In this document: piece after piece, positions 16,842 through 26,267 of the stretch
How the letters are laid out: every line of letters starts with the position of its first letter
Position numbering within the stretch: the stretch's first letter is position 1
Assembly (NCBI RefSeq): GCF_014495685.1
Contig: NZ_JACTVI010000015.1
Coordinates: 1-64,000, forward strand
Direction: 5' to 3'
Length of the DNA stretch: 64,000 nucleotides
From: Streptomyces sp. TRM68367
Lineage (GTDB): Bacteria; Actinomycetota; Actinomycetes; Streptomycetales; Streptomycetaceae
Program-made: the position numbers and the translations under genes
The notes under the pieces: generated by a model
Seen by the model: the letters and a program-made list of their open reading frames with translations, nothing else
Databases searched by the model: none
What the model was told of the DNA's origin: nothing

Positions 16842-19640
16842 ATGCCACGGAGCACCCCACGAAGCACACTTGCCAAACTGAGAACTCCCGGCAGATTCCC
16901 CGGGTTCCTGAAGACCGCCTCCGTATGCGTCCTTGTCGCCGGTCTTTTGTCCCCGCTGACTCAGGCGACCGCGGCCGAACCGACTGGGTCGGAGGTCAGC
17001 GCGGCCGCCAACGACTATTGCGGCGGCCAGTGTTCCGACATCCTGCCGCCCGGGCAGAACGGCGGCGCCACGCTCGCCCAGATCCTGCTCAACCAGGCCT
17101 TCGGCGCCCAGCCGGCGCACGCGGACGACCAGCTCGGACCGTACAACAACCTGGCCACCGGCCACTCCGGGCTGACCAATGACAAGATCAACACCTTCTT
17201 CAACGACGCGTCGTTCGGGGTGCCCGCCGACCAGGTCGCCTCCACCGTCAAGCCCGCCGGCCGCAGTGACGTCACGATCGTCCGCGACAAGAAGACGGGT
17301 GTGCCGCACATCACCGGCACCACCCGCTACGGCACGGAGTTCGGCGCGGGCTACGCGGCGGCCCAGGACCGGCTGTGGCTGATGGACGTCTTCCGGCACG
17401 TCGGACGCGGCCAGCTCACCGGCTTCGCCGGCGGCGACGCCGCCAACCAGGGCCTGGAGCAGCAGTTCTGGCGGCACGCCCCGTACACCGAGGCCGATCT
17501 GCAGGCTCAGATCGACAACGCCGTGGCCACCAACGGCGAGCGCGGCAAGCAGGCCCTCGCCGACGCCAAGGCATACATCGACGGCATCAACTCCTACATC
17601 GCCGCCGCCGACAAGGGCCGTTACTTCCCCGGCGAGTACGTCCTGACCGGGCACAAGGACTCCGTCACCAACGCCGGCAAGATCGAGCCCTTCAAGGTGA
17701 CCGACATGATCGCGCTGGGTTCCGTGATCGGCACCCTGTTCGGCTCCGGCGGGGGCGGCGAGGTCAACAACGCGATATCCCTGCTCGCCGCCCAGGAGAA
17801 GTACGGCGTGGCGCAGGGCACCAAGGTGTGGGAGTCCTTCCGCGAGCGCAACGACCCCGAGGCGGTCCTCACCGTCCACGACGGCAGCTTCCCGTACGCC
17901 CCGAAGCCGGACGACCCGCGGGGCGAGGCCCTGCCCGACGCCGGCTCGGTCGCCGAGGAACAGCTCGTGTACGACCGTACGGGCAGCGCAGCCACGTCCG
18001 GCGCCACCGGCGCCTCCACCGAGGCGGCGAAGGCGGCCGTCTCCTCGGCCAAGCGCGGCATGTCCAACGCCCTGGTGGTGAACGGCGAGCACACCGCGAG
18101 CGGCCACCCGGTCGCCGTCTTCGGCCCGCAGACCGGCTACTTCGCGCCCCAGCTGCTCCTGCTCCAGGAGATCCAGGGCCCGGGCATCAGCGCCCGCGGC
18201 GCCTCCTTCGCGGGCCTGAGCTTCTACGTCCACCTCGGCCGCGGCCAGGACTACTCGTGGAGCGCGACGACCTCCGGCCAGGACATCATCGACACGTACG
18301 CCGTCGAACTCTGCCAGGACGACCACCACTACCTGTACCGCGGCACCTGCACGCCCATGGAGAAGGCCGAGCAGAAGAACGCCTGGAAGCCGACCGCGGC
18401 CGACGGCACCCCGGCCGGCTCTTACACCATGCGGGTCTGGCGCACCAAGTACGGTCCCGTCACCCACCGCGCGACGGTCGATGGCAAGAAGGTCGCCTAC
18501 ACCACCCTGCGCTCGTCCTTCATGCACGAGGCCGACTCCATCATCGGCTTCCAGATGCTGAACGACCCGGACTATGTGAAGGGCCCGAAGGACTTCCAGA
18601 AGGCCGTGCAGCACATCAACTACACCTTCAACTGGTTCTACGCCGACTCCGAGCACGCCGCGTACTACAACAGCGGCGACAACCCGGTGCGCGCGAGCGG
18701 CGTCGACGCCGAGTTCCCGGTGTGGGCGCGGCCCGCGTACGAGTGGCGGAACTGGCAGCCGGCGACGAACACCGCGGACTACACGCCGCCGTCGGCGCAC
18801 CCCAACTCCATCGACCAGGACTACTACATCTCCTGGAACAACAAGCAGGCAAAGGACTACACGACCGCGCCCTGGGGCAACGGGTCCGTGCACCGCGGGA
18901 ACCTGCTGGAGGACCGGGTGAAGAAACTGGTCGACCAGGGCGGGGTGACCCGGGCCTCACTGGTGAAGGCGATGGCGGACGCCGGGCTCGCGGACCTGCG
19001 GGCGGAGGACGTGCTGCCGAAGCTGCTGAGGGTGGTGGGCAGTTCGCCCGTCACCGACCCCGCGGCCAAGGCGGCGGCCGACAAGCTGCAGGCCTGGGTG
19101 TCGGCGGGAGCCAAGCGCACCGAGACCGCGGCCGGGTCGAAGAAGTACGCCCACGCCGACGCGATCCGCATCCTGGACGCGTGGTGGCCGCTGCTGGTGA
19201 AGGCCGAGTTCGAGCCGGGGCTCGGCAGCGAGCTGTACGAGGCGTTCACCGCCAACCTGCCGATCGACGAGTCCCCGTCGGCCGCGCACGGCCCGACCGG
19301 CTCGCACGCCGGAAGCGCCTTCCAGTACGGCTGGTGGAGCTATGTCGACAAGGACATCCGGGCGGTGCTCGGCGAGTCCGTGCAGGGTCCGCTGGCCCGC
19401 AAGTACTGCGGCGACGGCAGCCTCGGCGCCTGCCGGGACACCCTCATCAGCACGCTGAAGGAGGCGGCCGGCAAGACGGCGGCCCAGGTGTACCCCGGTG
19501 ACGACGTCTGCTCGGCCGGCGACCAGTGGTGCGCCGACTCGATCAACCATCGTGAGCTGGGCGGCATCAAACACAGCAAGATCAGCTGGCAGAACCGCCC
19601 GACGTTCCAGCAGGTCGTGGAGTTCACCTCGCACCGGTGA
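16842..19640 (+). CDS. Secreted penicillin-acylase-family (Ntn) amidase
   Basis: A 932-residue precursor with a signal peptide (basic start, hydrophobic VCVLVAGLLSPLTQA, cleavage near residue 43). The family is made as one chain and self-cleaves to expose the catalytic Ser of the beta subunit, here Ser408 in KRGMSNALVV. The alpha-chain block FGAGYAAAQDRLWLMDVFRH and beta-chain blocks GLSFYVHLGRGQDYSWS and INYTFNWFYAD support the assignment. Relatives cleave acyl side chains of penicillins, N-acyl-homoserine lactones or cyclic lipopeptides; which applies here cannot be seen. The start follows GGTAGGAG. A long hairpin follows the stop. Confidence 0.9.
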   Translation: MPRSTPRSTLAKLRTPGRFPGFLKTASVCVLVAGLLSPLTQATAAEPTGSEVSAAANDYCGGQCSDILPPGQNGGATLAQILLNQAFGAQPAHADDQLGPYNNLATGHSGLTNDKINTFFNDASFGVPADQVASTVKPAGRSDVTIVRDKKTGVPHITGTTRYGTEFGAGYAAAQDRLWLMDVFRHVGRGQLTGFAGGDAANQGLEQQFWRHAPYTEADLQAQIDNAVATNGERGKQALADAKAYIDGINSYIAAADKGRYFPGEYVLTGHKDSVTNAGKIEPFKVTDMIALGSVIGTLFGSGGGGEVNNAISLLAAQEKYGVAQGTKVWESFRERNDPEAVLTVHDGSFPYAPKPDDPRGEALPDAGSVAEEQLVYDRTGSAATSGATGASTEAAKAAVSSAKRGMSNALVVNGEHTASGHPVAVFGPQTGYFAPQLLLLQEIQGPGISARGASFAGLSFYVHLGRGQDYSWSATTSGQDIIDTYAVELCQDDHHYLYRGTCTPMEKAEQKNAWKPTAADGTPAGSYTMRVWRTKYGPVTHRATVDGKKVAYTTLRSSFMHEADSIIGFQMLNDPDYVKGPKDFQKAVQHINYTFNWFYADSEHAAYYNSGDNPVRASGVDAEFPVWARPAYEWRNWQPATNTADYTPPSAHPNSIDQDYYISWNNKQAKDYTTAPWGNGSVHRGNLLEDRVKKLVDQGGVTRASLVKAMADAGLADLRAEDVLPKLLRVVGSSPVTDPAAKAAADKLQAWVSAGAKRTETAAGSKKYAHADAIRILDAWWPLLVKAEFEPGLGSELYEAFTANLPIDESPSAAHGPTGSHAGSAFQYGWWSYVDKDIRAVLGESVQGPLARKYCGDGSLGACRDTLISTLKEAAGKTAAQVYPGDDVCSAGDQWCADSINHRELGGIKHSKISWQNRPTFQQVVEFTSHR

Positions 19641-19765
19641 ACGACTGTGGGCAAACCGGCGTTGGCAAACGGCTGTTGGCCAACGCCGGTTTGCCAACGT
19701 GTGGTGGCCAGCGCACGTGGGCCAACGCCCGTTGATCCGGCGTGCGCGGGCCAACGGCTGTTGAC
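19641..19765. repeat. GGCCAACGGCYGTTG-rich repeated tract
   Basis: Beyond the hairpin the tract keeps repeating variants of the same word: GGCAAACGGCTGTTGGCCAAC, GGGCCAACGCCCGTTGATC and GGGCCAACGGCTGTTGAC. The units are irregularly spaced at roughly 30-60 bases and each is itself partly palindromic. No coding sequence is credible here. Confidence 0.55.
19650..19695. terminator. 17-bp perfect hairpin after the acylase gene
   Basis: GGCAAACCGGCGTTGGC (19650-19666) and its exact reverse complement (19679-19695) are separated by 12 bases, starting 10 bases after the stop codon. There is no T-run, as is common for Streptomyces terminators. It is probably a terminator or mRNA stabiliser. Confidence 0.7.
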
Positions 19766-19773
19766 GGCGGCCG

Positions 19774-20350
19774 TCAGCCGACGCGGCCCGCGGTCAGCAC
19801 CAGTTGGGCCAGTTCGCGGTGGAGGATGTCGCTGTGGGCGCCGGACGGCGGGCCGCCGCGCCTGACCACCGCCGCCGCGTCGACGTTCACGCAGCCGGAC
19901 GCGGGCAGCTTCGCCCTCAGCGCCTCGGCCAGGGTGAACGCGCGCGTGCCCGGTACGGCCTGGACGCCGCCGTATCCCAGCGCACCCCACTTGGCGCGCA
20001 GCGCACGGCCGAGGTCGAGGCCTGCGATCCCGCGCGCGTCACCCGCCATGCGCGAGGCGAGCGGGTACAGCGTGCCGAGGGCCGAGTCGTGTCGGGAGTG
20101 GCAGCACACCAGCGGCCCGATCGACGCGCTTGTACTGCCCCTGGAGCACGCCTCCCGCGCGCGTGTCGTGCGGCAGCCGGGCAGCGAACGCGTAGTGCGA
20201 GAAGGCGGCCTGGAGCAGCGTCACCGACTTCACCGCCCGTACGCCCTCCGGCAGCCCGCGCAGCGCGAACGACACCAGCCGCCCGCCGAAGCTGTGCCCG
20301 ACCAGGTGCACCCGCACGTCCGGTACGGCGCGCGCGAGCTGCCCGATCAC
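19774..20350 (-). pseudogene. Frame-shifted alpha/beta-hydrolase-like gene
   Basis: The upstream frame (20350 to about 20120) encodes MIGQLARAVPDVRVHLVGHS followed by FGGRLVSFALRGLP, a nucleophile elbow G-H-S-F-G. After KRVD at about 20118 the sense continues only in another frame (IGPLVCCHSRHDSALGTLYP), which runs to a stop at 19774. Joining the frames gives a coherent hydrolase C-terminal half. The expected N-terminal 100 or more residues are missing; the 60 bases upstream encode only an unrelated short tail (EYQESPRADATRFGG). It is a decayed gene. Confidence 0.65.
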
Positions 20351-20413
20351 CCGGCCTCGCTGCTGCCGCCGAAGCGCGTGGCATCAGCCCGCGGGCTCTC
20401 TTGGTACTCCCCG

Positions 20414-21652
20414 TCACCTGTAGAGGAGGTACTTCCTGCGCACCCGCCGGAACACCGCGAGCTCCTCCCGCCAGCCCGCCACGACCTCGTCCGTGTCGGC
20501 GCCCGCGTCGATCATCGTGCGCACGCGCGCGGAGCCGGTGAGTTTGTCGATCCAGTGGTCGGAGCGCCAGGCGAAGCCGCTCCAGGCCTGCTTGGCGGTC
20601 ACCAGGAGGGCGATCCCGGTGCGTACGGGGTCGTAGGCGTCCCGGTCGTGCACATGGACCTGGACGCCGCCGATCGTCTTCCCCCGGAACTTGGAGAACG
20701 TGGGCGTGAAGTACGCCTCCCTGAAGCGCGCGCCGGACAGGCCGAGGTCGTTCACGGCGGCGGCCCAGCGGCCGTCCAGGCCGTCTGCGCCGAGCAGTTC
20801 GAACGGGCGGGTCGTGCCGCGTCCCTCGGACAGGTTCGTCCCCTCGAAGAGGCACGTCCCCGAGTACACCAGGGCGGTGTCCGGCGTCGGCATGTTGGGG
20901 CTCGGCGGCACCCAGGGCAGCCCGGAGGCGTCGTACCAGTCCGATCGCCTCCAGCCGCTCATCCGTACGGTCTCCAGCGGCACCGGCGCGGTCAGGAACT
21001 CCCCGTTGAACAGCCGGGCCAGCTCGGCGACGGTCATCCCGTGCGCCTGCGCGATGGGCTGGCGCCCGACGAAGGTCGCGAAGTCCTTGTGCAGCACCGG
21101 GCCCTGGGCCGACCGTCCGGTCACCGGGTTCGGGCGGTCCAGCACCACGAAGCGCTTGCCGGCGAGGTGTGCCGCCTCCATGCAGTCGTAGAGCGTCCAG
21201 ATGTAGGTGTAGAAACGGGCGCCGACGTCCTGGATGTCGAAGACGACCGTGTCCACACCGGAGGCCGTGAAGATGTCGGCGAGGGGCCGGCCGCTCTTGA
21301 GGTACGTGTCGTAGACCGGCAGGCCGGTCGCGGGGTCGTCGTAGCGGCCTTCTGAGCCGCCGGCCTGGGCGGTGCCGCGGAAGCCGTGTTCGGGGCCGAA
21401 GACGGCGGTGAGGTGCACGCGGTCGTCGGCGTGCATCACGTCGACGATGTGGCGGACGTCGCGAGTGACGCCGGTGGGGTTGGTGACGATCCCGGCCCGC
21501 TGTCCGTCGAGGACGGCGTATCCGTCGGCCGCGAGCCGGTCGAATCCGGTACGGAGTCGGCTGGGGCGCCCGGCCGACGTGGCTGGGGGTACCGAAGGCA
21601 GGGTTGCTGCTGCCGTTGTCGCTGCGAGCAGGGCTCGTCTGGATAGGCGCAT
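20414..21652 (-). CDS. NamZ-family (DUF1343) exo-beta-N-acetylmuramidase, Tat-exported
   Basis: A 412-residue protein whose start MRLSRRALLAATTAA is a twin-arginine signal (S-R-R-A-L-L), so it is exported folded. The mature part matches the DUF1343/NamZ family along its length: RAGIVTNPTGVTRD, FGPEHGFRG, GLPVYDTYLKSGRP, VFDIQDVGARFYTYI and FEGTNLSEGRGTT. The founding member, NamZ of Bacillus, removes terminal MurNAc from muropeptide fragments, so a role in wall turnover or recycling is likely. The start at 21652 has CGGGAG upstream; the longer frame adds a leader without signal character. Confidence 0.85.
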   Translation of the reverse strand: MRLSRRALLAATTAAATLPSVPPATSAGRPSRLRTGFDRLAADGYAVLDGQRAGIVTNPTGVTRDVRHIVDVMHADDRVHLTAVFGPEHGFRGTAQAGGSEGRYDDPATGLPVYDTYLKSGRPLADIFTASGVDTVVFDIQDVGARFYTYIWTLYDCMEAAHLAGKRFVVLDRPNPVTGRSAQGPVLHKDFATFVGRQPIAQAHGMTVAELARLFNGEFLTAPVPLETVRMSGWRRSDWYDASGLPWVPPSPNMPTPDTALVYSGTCLFEGTNLSEGRGTTRPFELLGADGLDGRWAAAVNDLGLSGARFREAYFTPTFSKFRGKTIGGVQVHVHDRDAYDPVRTGIALLVTAKQAWSGFAWRSDHWIDKLTGSARVRTMIDAGADTDEVVAGWREELAVFRRVRRKYLLYR

Positions 21653-21785
21653 GGGGGCACGGTATTGCTCCCGCAGGTTGTGGGGAAGGCGCGGGTTGTG
21701 AGGGCTGGTCGCGCCCATGCGGCAAAGCCGCATATCGATACACCCCCGCGCCTTTGGTTGGCTGCAGTCACCCTTTCCCCGTGAC

Positions 21786-21803
21786 ATACCGACCGGTTAG
21801 TCT
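21786..21803. promoter_or_regulatory. TetR-type operator before the SDR/ligase operon
   Basis: ATACCGACCGGTTAGTCT lies 33 bases before the SDR start. It shares the CCGACCGGT core with 27330-27347, the promoter side of the kinase/dehydrogenase pair, and resembles 8741-8758. The cluster's own TetR gene (24302) is the natural candidate to bind it. Confidence 0.6.
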
Positions 21804-21835
21804 GCACCTGGTGGAGCCGCAGTCGAAGGAGACAC

Positions 21836-22609
21836 ATGGTGGAAGCCGTTCAGGGTGCTGGAGTGGTCGTCACGGGGGCCGGGGGTGGGATCGGGGCAGC
21901 CCTTGCCCGGCGGTTCGCTGCCGAGGGGGCGCGGGTCGTCGTCAACGATCTGGATGCCGGGCGGGCCGAGGACGTTGCCGGTGAGATCGGGGGCATCGCG
22001 GTGCCGGGGGACGCCTCCGTGATCGTCGCCGCGGCTCGCGAGGCGCTCGGCGGAACGGTTGACGTCTACTGCGCCAACGCCGGTGTCGGCTCCGGAGGCG
22101 AGGACCTGGGGCGACCGCTCGACGAGGCGGGCTGGGCGGCCTCCTGGGACGTGAACGTGATGGCTCACGTCCGGGCGGCCCATGAGCTTCTCCCGGACTG
22201 GCTGGAGCGTGGCAGCGGGCGGTTCGCGTCCACCGTGTCGGCCGCCGGGCTGCTGACCATGGTCGGCGCCGCCCCCTACAGCGTCACCAAGCACGGTGCG
22301 TATGCCTTCGCCGAGTGGCTGTCGCTGACGTACCGCCACCGCGGTCTGAAGGTGCACGCCATCTGCCCGCAGGGCGTGCGCACCGCCATGCTGGACGCGG
22401 CAGGCAGCGCGGGCGACCTGGTGCTCAGGCCGACCGCGATCGAGCCGGAGGACGTGGCGGACGCCCTGTTCAAGGGGATCGAGGAGGACCGCTTCCTGAT
22501 CCTGCCGCACCCCGACGTCGCCGAGTACTACAAGGCGCGCGCCAGTGATCCAGACCGCTGGCTGGCCGGTATGAACCGGCTCCAGCAGCAGTGGGAGGCG
22601 CATCGGTGA
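21836..22609 (+). CDS. Short-chain dehydrogenase/reductase
   Basis: A 257-residue SDR with the cofactor motif TGAGGGIG (about 13-20), NAG (CANAGVG), catalytic Ser in STVSAAGL and the YxxxK motif YSVTKHG. It oxidises or reduces a hydroxyl/keto group using NAD(P). The ATG follows GAAGGAG. It is the first gene of a three-gene unit: its TGA overlaps the GTG of the acyl-CoA ligase by four bases (GTGA). In an lva-like pathway an SDR plays the keto-acid to hydroxyacid step, which fits this context but is inference. Confidence 0.88.
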   Translation: MVEAVQGAGVVVTGAGGGIGAALARRFAAEGARVVVNDLDAGRAEDVAGEIGGIAVPGDASVIVAAAREALGGTVDVYCANAGVGSGGEDLGRPLDEAGWAASWDVNVMAHVRAAHELLPDWLERGSGRFASTVSAAGLLTMVGAAPYSVTKHGAYAFAEWLSLTYRHRGLKVHAICPQGVRTAMLDAAGSAGDLVLRPTAIEPEDVADALFKGIEEDRFLILPHPDVAEYYKARASDPDRWLAGMNRLQQQWEAHR

Positions 22610-24273
22610 CCGGCTCCTCGCGGTACGCGGCCAAGCCCTGGCTGGGTCTGCTGACCGATGCGCAGAGGGCCTCGGTCAGTCCCGCCGACTCGCTCGTGCA
22701 CGCCCTGCGCCGGGCCGTCGCCGACGCCCCGGACCGCACCTTCCTCGCCTACTTCGACGGGCGGCTCAGCTACCGGGAGGTGGACGAGCGGAGCGACTCC
22801 GTCGCCGGGCACCTCGCCGCGCGCGGTCTGGAGCGCGGTGACCGGGTCGCGGTGCTGTTGCAGAACTCCCCGCACTTCGTGCTCGCCCTCTTCGGCGCCT
22901 GGAAGGCGGGCGCGGTCGTGGTGCCCGTGAACCCGATGTACAAGTCGGCCGAGGTCGCGCACGTTCTGCGGGATGCCGAGGCGGCCGCGCTGATCTGCTC
23001 CGACCGGGCCTGGGAGTCGTATCTGCGCGCCACGGCGGCGGACTCGCCGGTGCGGTTCGCGCTCACCGGCTGTGAGTTGGATTTCCAGACCCGGCAGGAC
23101 GCGCGCGTGCTGACCTTCGAACGGCTGCCGCAGGCCCCGGACGCCGACGATCTGACGGCCGTCGCGGGGGCCGGCCACAAGGCGCCCGAGGGACGCGATC
23201 CGGGCCCGGCCGACATCGCGCTGATCAGCTACACCTCCGGCACCAGCGGCACCCCCAAGGGCGCCACGAACACGCACGGCAACGTCATGTACAACGCCGA
23301 ACGGCAGCGCACCGGCCTGGAGTTGCCCGAGGCACCCGTCTACTACGCGCTGGCGCCGCTGTTCCACATCACCGGGATGGTCTGCCAGCTCGGTGCCTGC
23401 CTCAACAGCGCGGGCACGCTCGTGCTGACGTACCGCTTCGAGGCGGGCGTCGTCCTGGACGCGTTCGCCGAGCACCGGCCGCACTACACGGTCGGCCCGT
23501 CCACCGCGTTCATGGCGCTGGCCGCCCACCCCTCCGTCACCCGCGACCACTTCTCATCCTTCCGGGTGATCTCCTCCGGCGGCGCCCCGCTGCCGCCCGC
23601 CCTGGTGGAGAAGTTCCGGGCCGGCTTCGGCCCTTACATCCGCAACGGCTACGGCCTCACCGAGTGCACCGCCCCCTGCGCCTCCGTCCCACCCGGCCTG
23701 GTGGCGCCCGTCGACCCGGCCTCCGGGACGCTGGCCGTGGGCCTGCCCGGCCCCGACACGGTCGTCCGGATCGTCGACGACACCGGCGCCGAGGTGCCCT
23801 TCGGGGAGCAGGGCGAGATCGTCGTCCGGGGACCGCAGGTCGTGCCCGGCTACTGGCGCCGGCCCGACGCCACCGCCGAGACGTTCCCCGGGGGCGAGCT
23901 GCGCACCGGCGACATCGGCTTCATGGACCCGCAGGGGTGGCTGTACGTCGTCGACCGCAAGAAGGACATGATCAACGCGTCCGGCTTCAAGGTGTGGCCG
24001 CGCGAGGTCGAGGACGTGCTGTACACGCACCCGGCGGTGCGCGAGGCCGCTGTCGTCGGGGTGCCCGACGGATATCGCGGGGAGACCGTCAAGGCCTGCG
24101 TCAGCCTGCGTCCGGGCGCCGAAGCGGACCCCGGTGAACTCGCCGACTACTGCAAGGAGAGACTGGCCGCTTACAAATACCCACGGCTTGTAGAGGTCCT
24201 GCCGGACTTGCCGAAGACGGCGAGTGGGAAGATCCTCCGTCGGGAACTGCGTTCGCAAACGCACGACAACTAG
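22606..24273 (+). CDS. Fatty-acyl-CoA/AMP-dependent synthetase
   Basis: A 555-residue adenylate-forming ligase that activates a carboxylic acid with ATP and CoA. It has the P-loop motif YTSGTSGTPKGA, the NGYGLTECTAPCA motif, LRTGDIGFMDPQGW, the hinge DRKKDMINASGFKVWP and a catalytic Lys in PKTASGKILRR. GTG 22606 overlaps the SDR stop, so the two are translationally coupled. Placed with an SDR, an acyl-CoA dehydrogenase and an APH-type kinase, it is the expected activating enzyme of a 4-hydroxyacid pathway. Chain length and substrate cannot be read. Confidence 0.9.
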   Translation: MTGSSRYAAKPWLGLLTDAQRASVSPADSLVHALRRAVADAPDRTFLAYFDGRLSYREVDERSDSVAGHLAARGLERGDRVAVLLQNSPHFVLALFGAWKAGAVVVPVNPMYKSAEVAHVLRDAEAAALICSDRAWESYLRATAADSPVRFALTGCELDFQTRQDARVLTFERLPQAPDADDLTAVAGAGHKAPEGRDPGPADIALISYTSGTSGTPKGATNTHGNVMYNAERQRTGLELPEAPVYYALAPLFHITGMVCQLGACLNSAGTLVLTYRFEAGVVLDAFAEHRPHYTVGPSTAFMALAAHPSVTRDHFSSFRVISSGGAPLPPALVEKFRAGFGPYIRNGYGLTECTAPCASVPPGLVAPVDPASGTLAVGLPGPDTVVRIVDDTGAEVPFGEQGEIVVRGPQVVPGYWRRPDATAETFPGGELRTGDIGFMDPQGWLYVVDRKKDMINASGFKVWPREVEDVLYTHPAVREAAVVGVPDGYRGETVKACVSLRPGAEADPGELADYCKERLAAYKYPRLVEVLPDLPKTASGKILRRELRSQTHDN

Positions 24274-24301
24274 CAGCAGAACGGAAAGGCAGGTGGCGGC
24301 A

Positions 24302-24895
24302 GTGCCCAGGACGATGGACGGAGGCGGCACTCCCGTGCCCCAGCGGCTCCTGGCCGCCGCCACCCGGCTCTTCGCGGAGCAGGGCTACGACCGCACCTCG
24401 GTGCAGGAGATCGTGGAGGCGGCCGGCGTCACGAAAGGGGCGCTCTACCACTACTTCGGGTCCAAGGACGACCTGCTGCACGAGGTGTACGCGCGCGTGC
24501 TGCGGCTCCAGCAGGAACGTCTGGACGCCTTTGCCGACATGGACGCGCCCGTGGAGCAGCGGCTGCGGGACGCGGCGGCGGACGTCGTCGTCACGACCAT
24601 CGAGAACCTCGACGACGCGTCGATCTTCTGGCGGTCCATGCACCATCTGAGCCCCGAGAAGAACAAACAGGTCCGTGCCGAGCGCCGCCGGTACCACGAG
24701 CGGTTCCGTGCGCTCATCGAGGAGGGCCAGGCGTCGGGCGTCTTCTCCACGGCGACCCCCGCCGACCTGATTGTCGACTACCACTTCGGCTCCGTCCACC
24801 ACCTGTCGACCTGGTACCGCCCCGACGGCCCGCTCAGCCCGCAACAGGTGGCCGACCACCTGGCCGACCTGCTGCTGCGGGCACTGCGCCCGTGA
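24302..24895 (+). CDS. TetR regulator with KstR2-like C-terminal domain
   Basis: A 197-residue repressor. The helix-turn-helix lies at about residues 14-58 (LLAAATRLFAEQGYDRTSVQEI ... GVTKGALYHYFGSKDDLL, split here). The C-terminal end WYRPDGPLSPQQVADHLADL closely resembles the end of mycobacterial KstR2, which senses a CoA thioester. GTG 24302 is chosen for its AGGTGG site; GTG 24293 is possible. It is the third gene after the SDR and ligase and faces the acyl-CoA dehydrogenase tail to tail. It most likely responds to an acyl-CoA intermediate and binds the CCGACCGGT sites flanking the cluster. Confidence 0.87.
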   Translation: MPRTMDGGGTPVPQRLLAAATRLFAEQGYDRTSVQEIVEAAGVTKGALYHYFGSKDDLLHEVYARVLRLQQERLDAFADMDAPVEQRLRDAAADVVVTTIENLDDASIFWRSMHHLSPEKNKQVRAERRRYHERFRALIEEGQASGVFSTATPADLIVDYHFGSVHHLSTWYRPDGPLSPQQVADHLADLLLRALRP

Positions 24896-25026
24896 TCGCG
24901 CGGGGTTGTCCGACTCGGTAGACCGACTCGCGGGGGCTACTCAGTGCCGGCCAGCATCTTGGGACGGGTAGGGACGCCGGGGGCGAAGAACACTGCCGCG
25001 GCCGCCGTAGCGCCACCCCTGCAGCG

Positions 25027-26262
25027 TCACAGGTACCGCTTCAGCTCCCGCCGCGCCAGCGACCGCTGATGCACCTCGTCGGGGCCGTCGGCGATCATCA
25101 ACGTGCGTGCCCCGGCGTACAGTTCGGCCAGCGGGAAGTCCTGGCTGACACCACCCGCGCCGTGCAGCTGAATCGCACGGTCGATGATGTCGACGACCGC
25201 GCGAGGCGTGGCGATCTTGATGGCCTGGATCTCGGTGTGGGCGCCCCGGTTGCCGACGGTGTCCATCAGCCAGGCCGTCTTCAGCACCAGCAGCCGCAGT
25301 TGCTCGACGGTCACGCGCGCGTCGGCGATCCAGTTGTGCACGACGCCCTGCTGCGCCAGCGCCTTGCCGAACGCCGAACGGGACACGGCGCGGCGGCACA
25401 TCAGCTCGATCGCCCGCTCGGCCATGCCGATCAGCCGCATGCAGTGGTGGATACGGCCGGGACCCAGCCGGGCCTGGGCGATGGCGAAACCGCCCCCCTC
25501 CTCGCCGATCAGGTTCGCCACCGGCACGCGCGCGTGGTCGAAGATCACCTCGGCGTGGCCGCCGTGGTAGTGGTCCTCGTAGCCGAAGACCTGCATGGCC
25601 CGCTGCACCGTGACGCCGGGCGTGTCGCGGGGGACCAGGACCATGGACTGCTGGCGACGGGTGTCCGGGCCGTCAGGGCCCTCGGCAGTCGCTGTCTTGC
25701 CCATCACGATGAAGATCTTGCAGTCCGGGTTCATCGCCCCGGAGATGTACCACTTGCGGCCGGTGATGACGTACTCGTCCGTGCCGTCGGAGGCTCGCTC
25801 GATGCGCGTGGTGATGTTCGTGGCGTCCGAGGAGGCCACCTCCGGCTCCGTCATCGCGAACGCCGAGCGGATCTCACCGGCGAGCAGTGGCTCCAGCCAC
25901 TGCTTCTTCTGGTGCTCGTCCGCGAACTGGGCGAGCACCTCCATGTTCCCGGTGTCGGGCGCCGCGCAGTTCGTCACGGTGGGCGCCAACTGCGGGGAGC
26001 GGCCGGTGATTTCCGCGAGCGGCGCGTACTGGAGGTTGGTCAGTCCCGCGCCGTACTCGGAGTCCGGGAGGAAGAGGTTCCACAGGCCCTGCCTGCGGGC
26101 CTCGGCCTTCAACTCCTCGACCACGGCCGGGGTGTCCCACGGCGAGGCGAGCCGCGCGCGCTGCTCGTGCGCGACGGCCTCGGCGGGATAGACGTACTCG
26201 TCCATGAAGGCGAGCAGCTTGCCGCGCAGCTCCTCGGTGCGCGCGTCGAACCCGAAGTCCAT
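25027..26262 (-). CDS. Acyl-CoA dehydrogenase, ACAD10/ACAD11-LvaC type
   Basis: A 411-residue flavoenzyme. Conserved blocks are AFAMTEPEVASSDATNI, ITGRKWYISGAMNPDCK, LGPGRIHHCMRLIG, QLHGAGGVSQDFPL and IADGPDEVHQRSL; the D-G-P-D-E-V-H end is typical of the ACAD10/11 branch. In animals that branch is fused to an APH-type kinase domain. In Pseudomonas the LvaA kinase and LvaC dehydrogenase work together on 4-hydroxyacyl-CoA. Here the kinase gene is separate and lies five bases upstream. ATG 26262 follows GGAAGG. The frame stays open upstream through the kinase, which I treat as a shadow. Confidence 0.88.
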   Translation of the reverse strand: MDFGFDARTEELRGKLLAFMDEYVYPAEAVAHEQRARLASPWDTPAVVEELKAEARRQGLWNLFLPDSEYGAGLTNLQYAPLAEITGRSPQLAPTVTNCAAPDTGNMEVLAQFADEHQKKQWLEPLLAGEIRSAFAMTEPEVASSDATNITTRIERASDGTDEYVITGRKWYISGAMNPDCKIFIVMGKTATAEGPDGPDTRRQQSMVLVPRDTPGVTVQRAMQVFGYEDHYHGGHAEVIFDHARVPVANLIGEEGGGFAIAQARLGPGRIHHCMRLIGMAERAIELMCRRAVSRSAFGKALAQQGVVHNWIADARVTVEQLRLLVLKTAWLMDTVGNRGAHTEIQAIKIATPRAVVDIIDRAIQLHGAGGVSQDFPLAELYAGARTLMIADGPDEVHQRSLARRELKRYL

Positions 26263-26267
26263 GTCCG

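Noticed and set aside
16647..18893. 748-codon open frame antisense to the penicillin acylase gene
   Set aside because: It is the GC-bias shadow of a convincing gene; its product is low-complexity Val/Gly/Arg with no family and no ribosome site.
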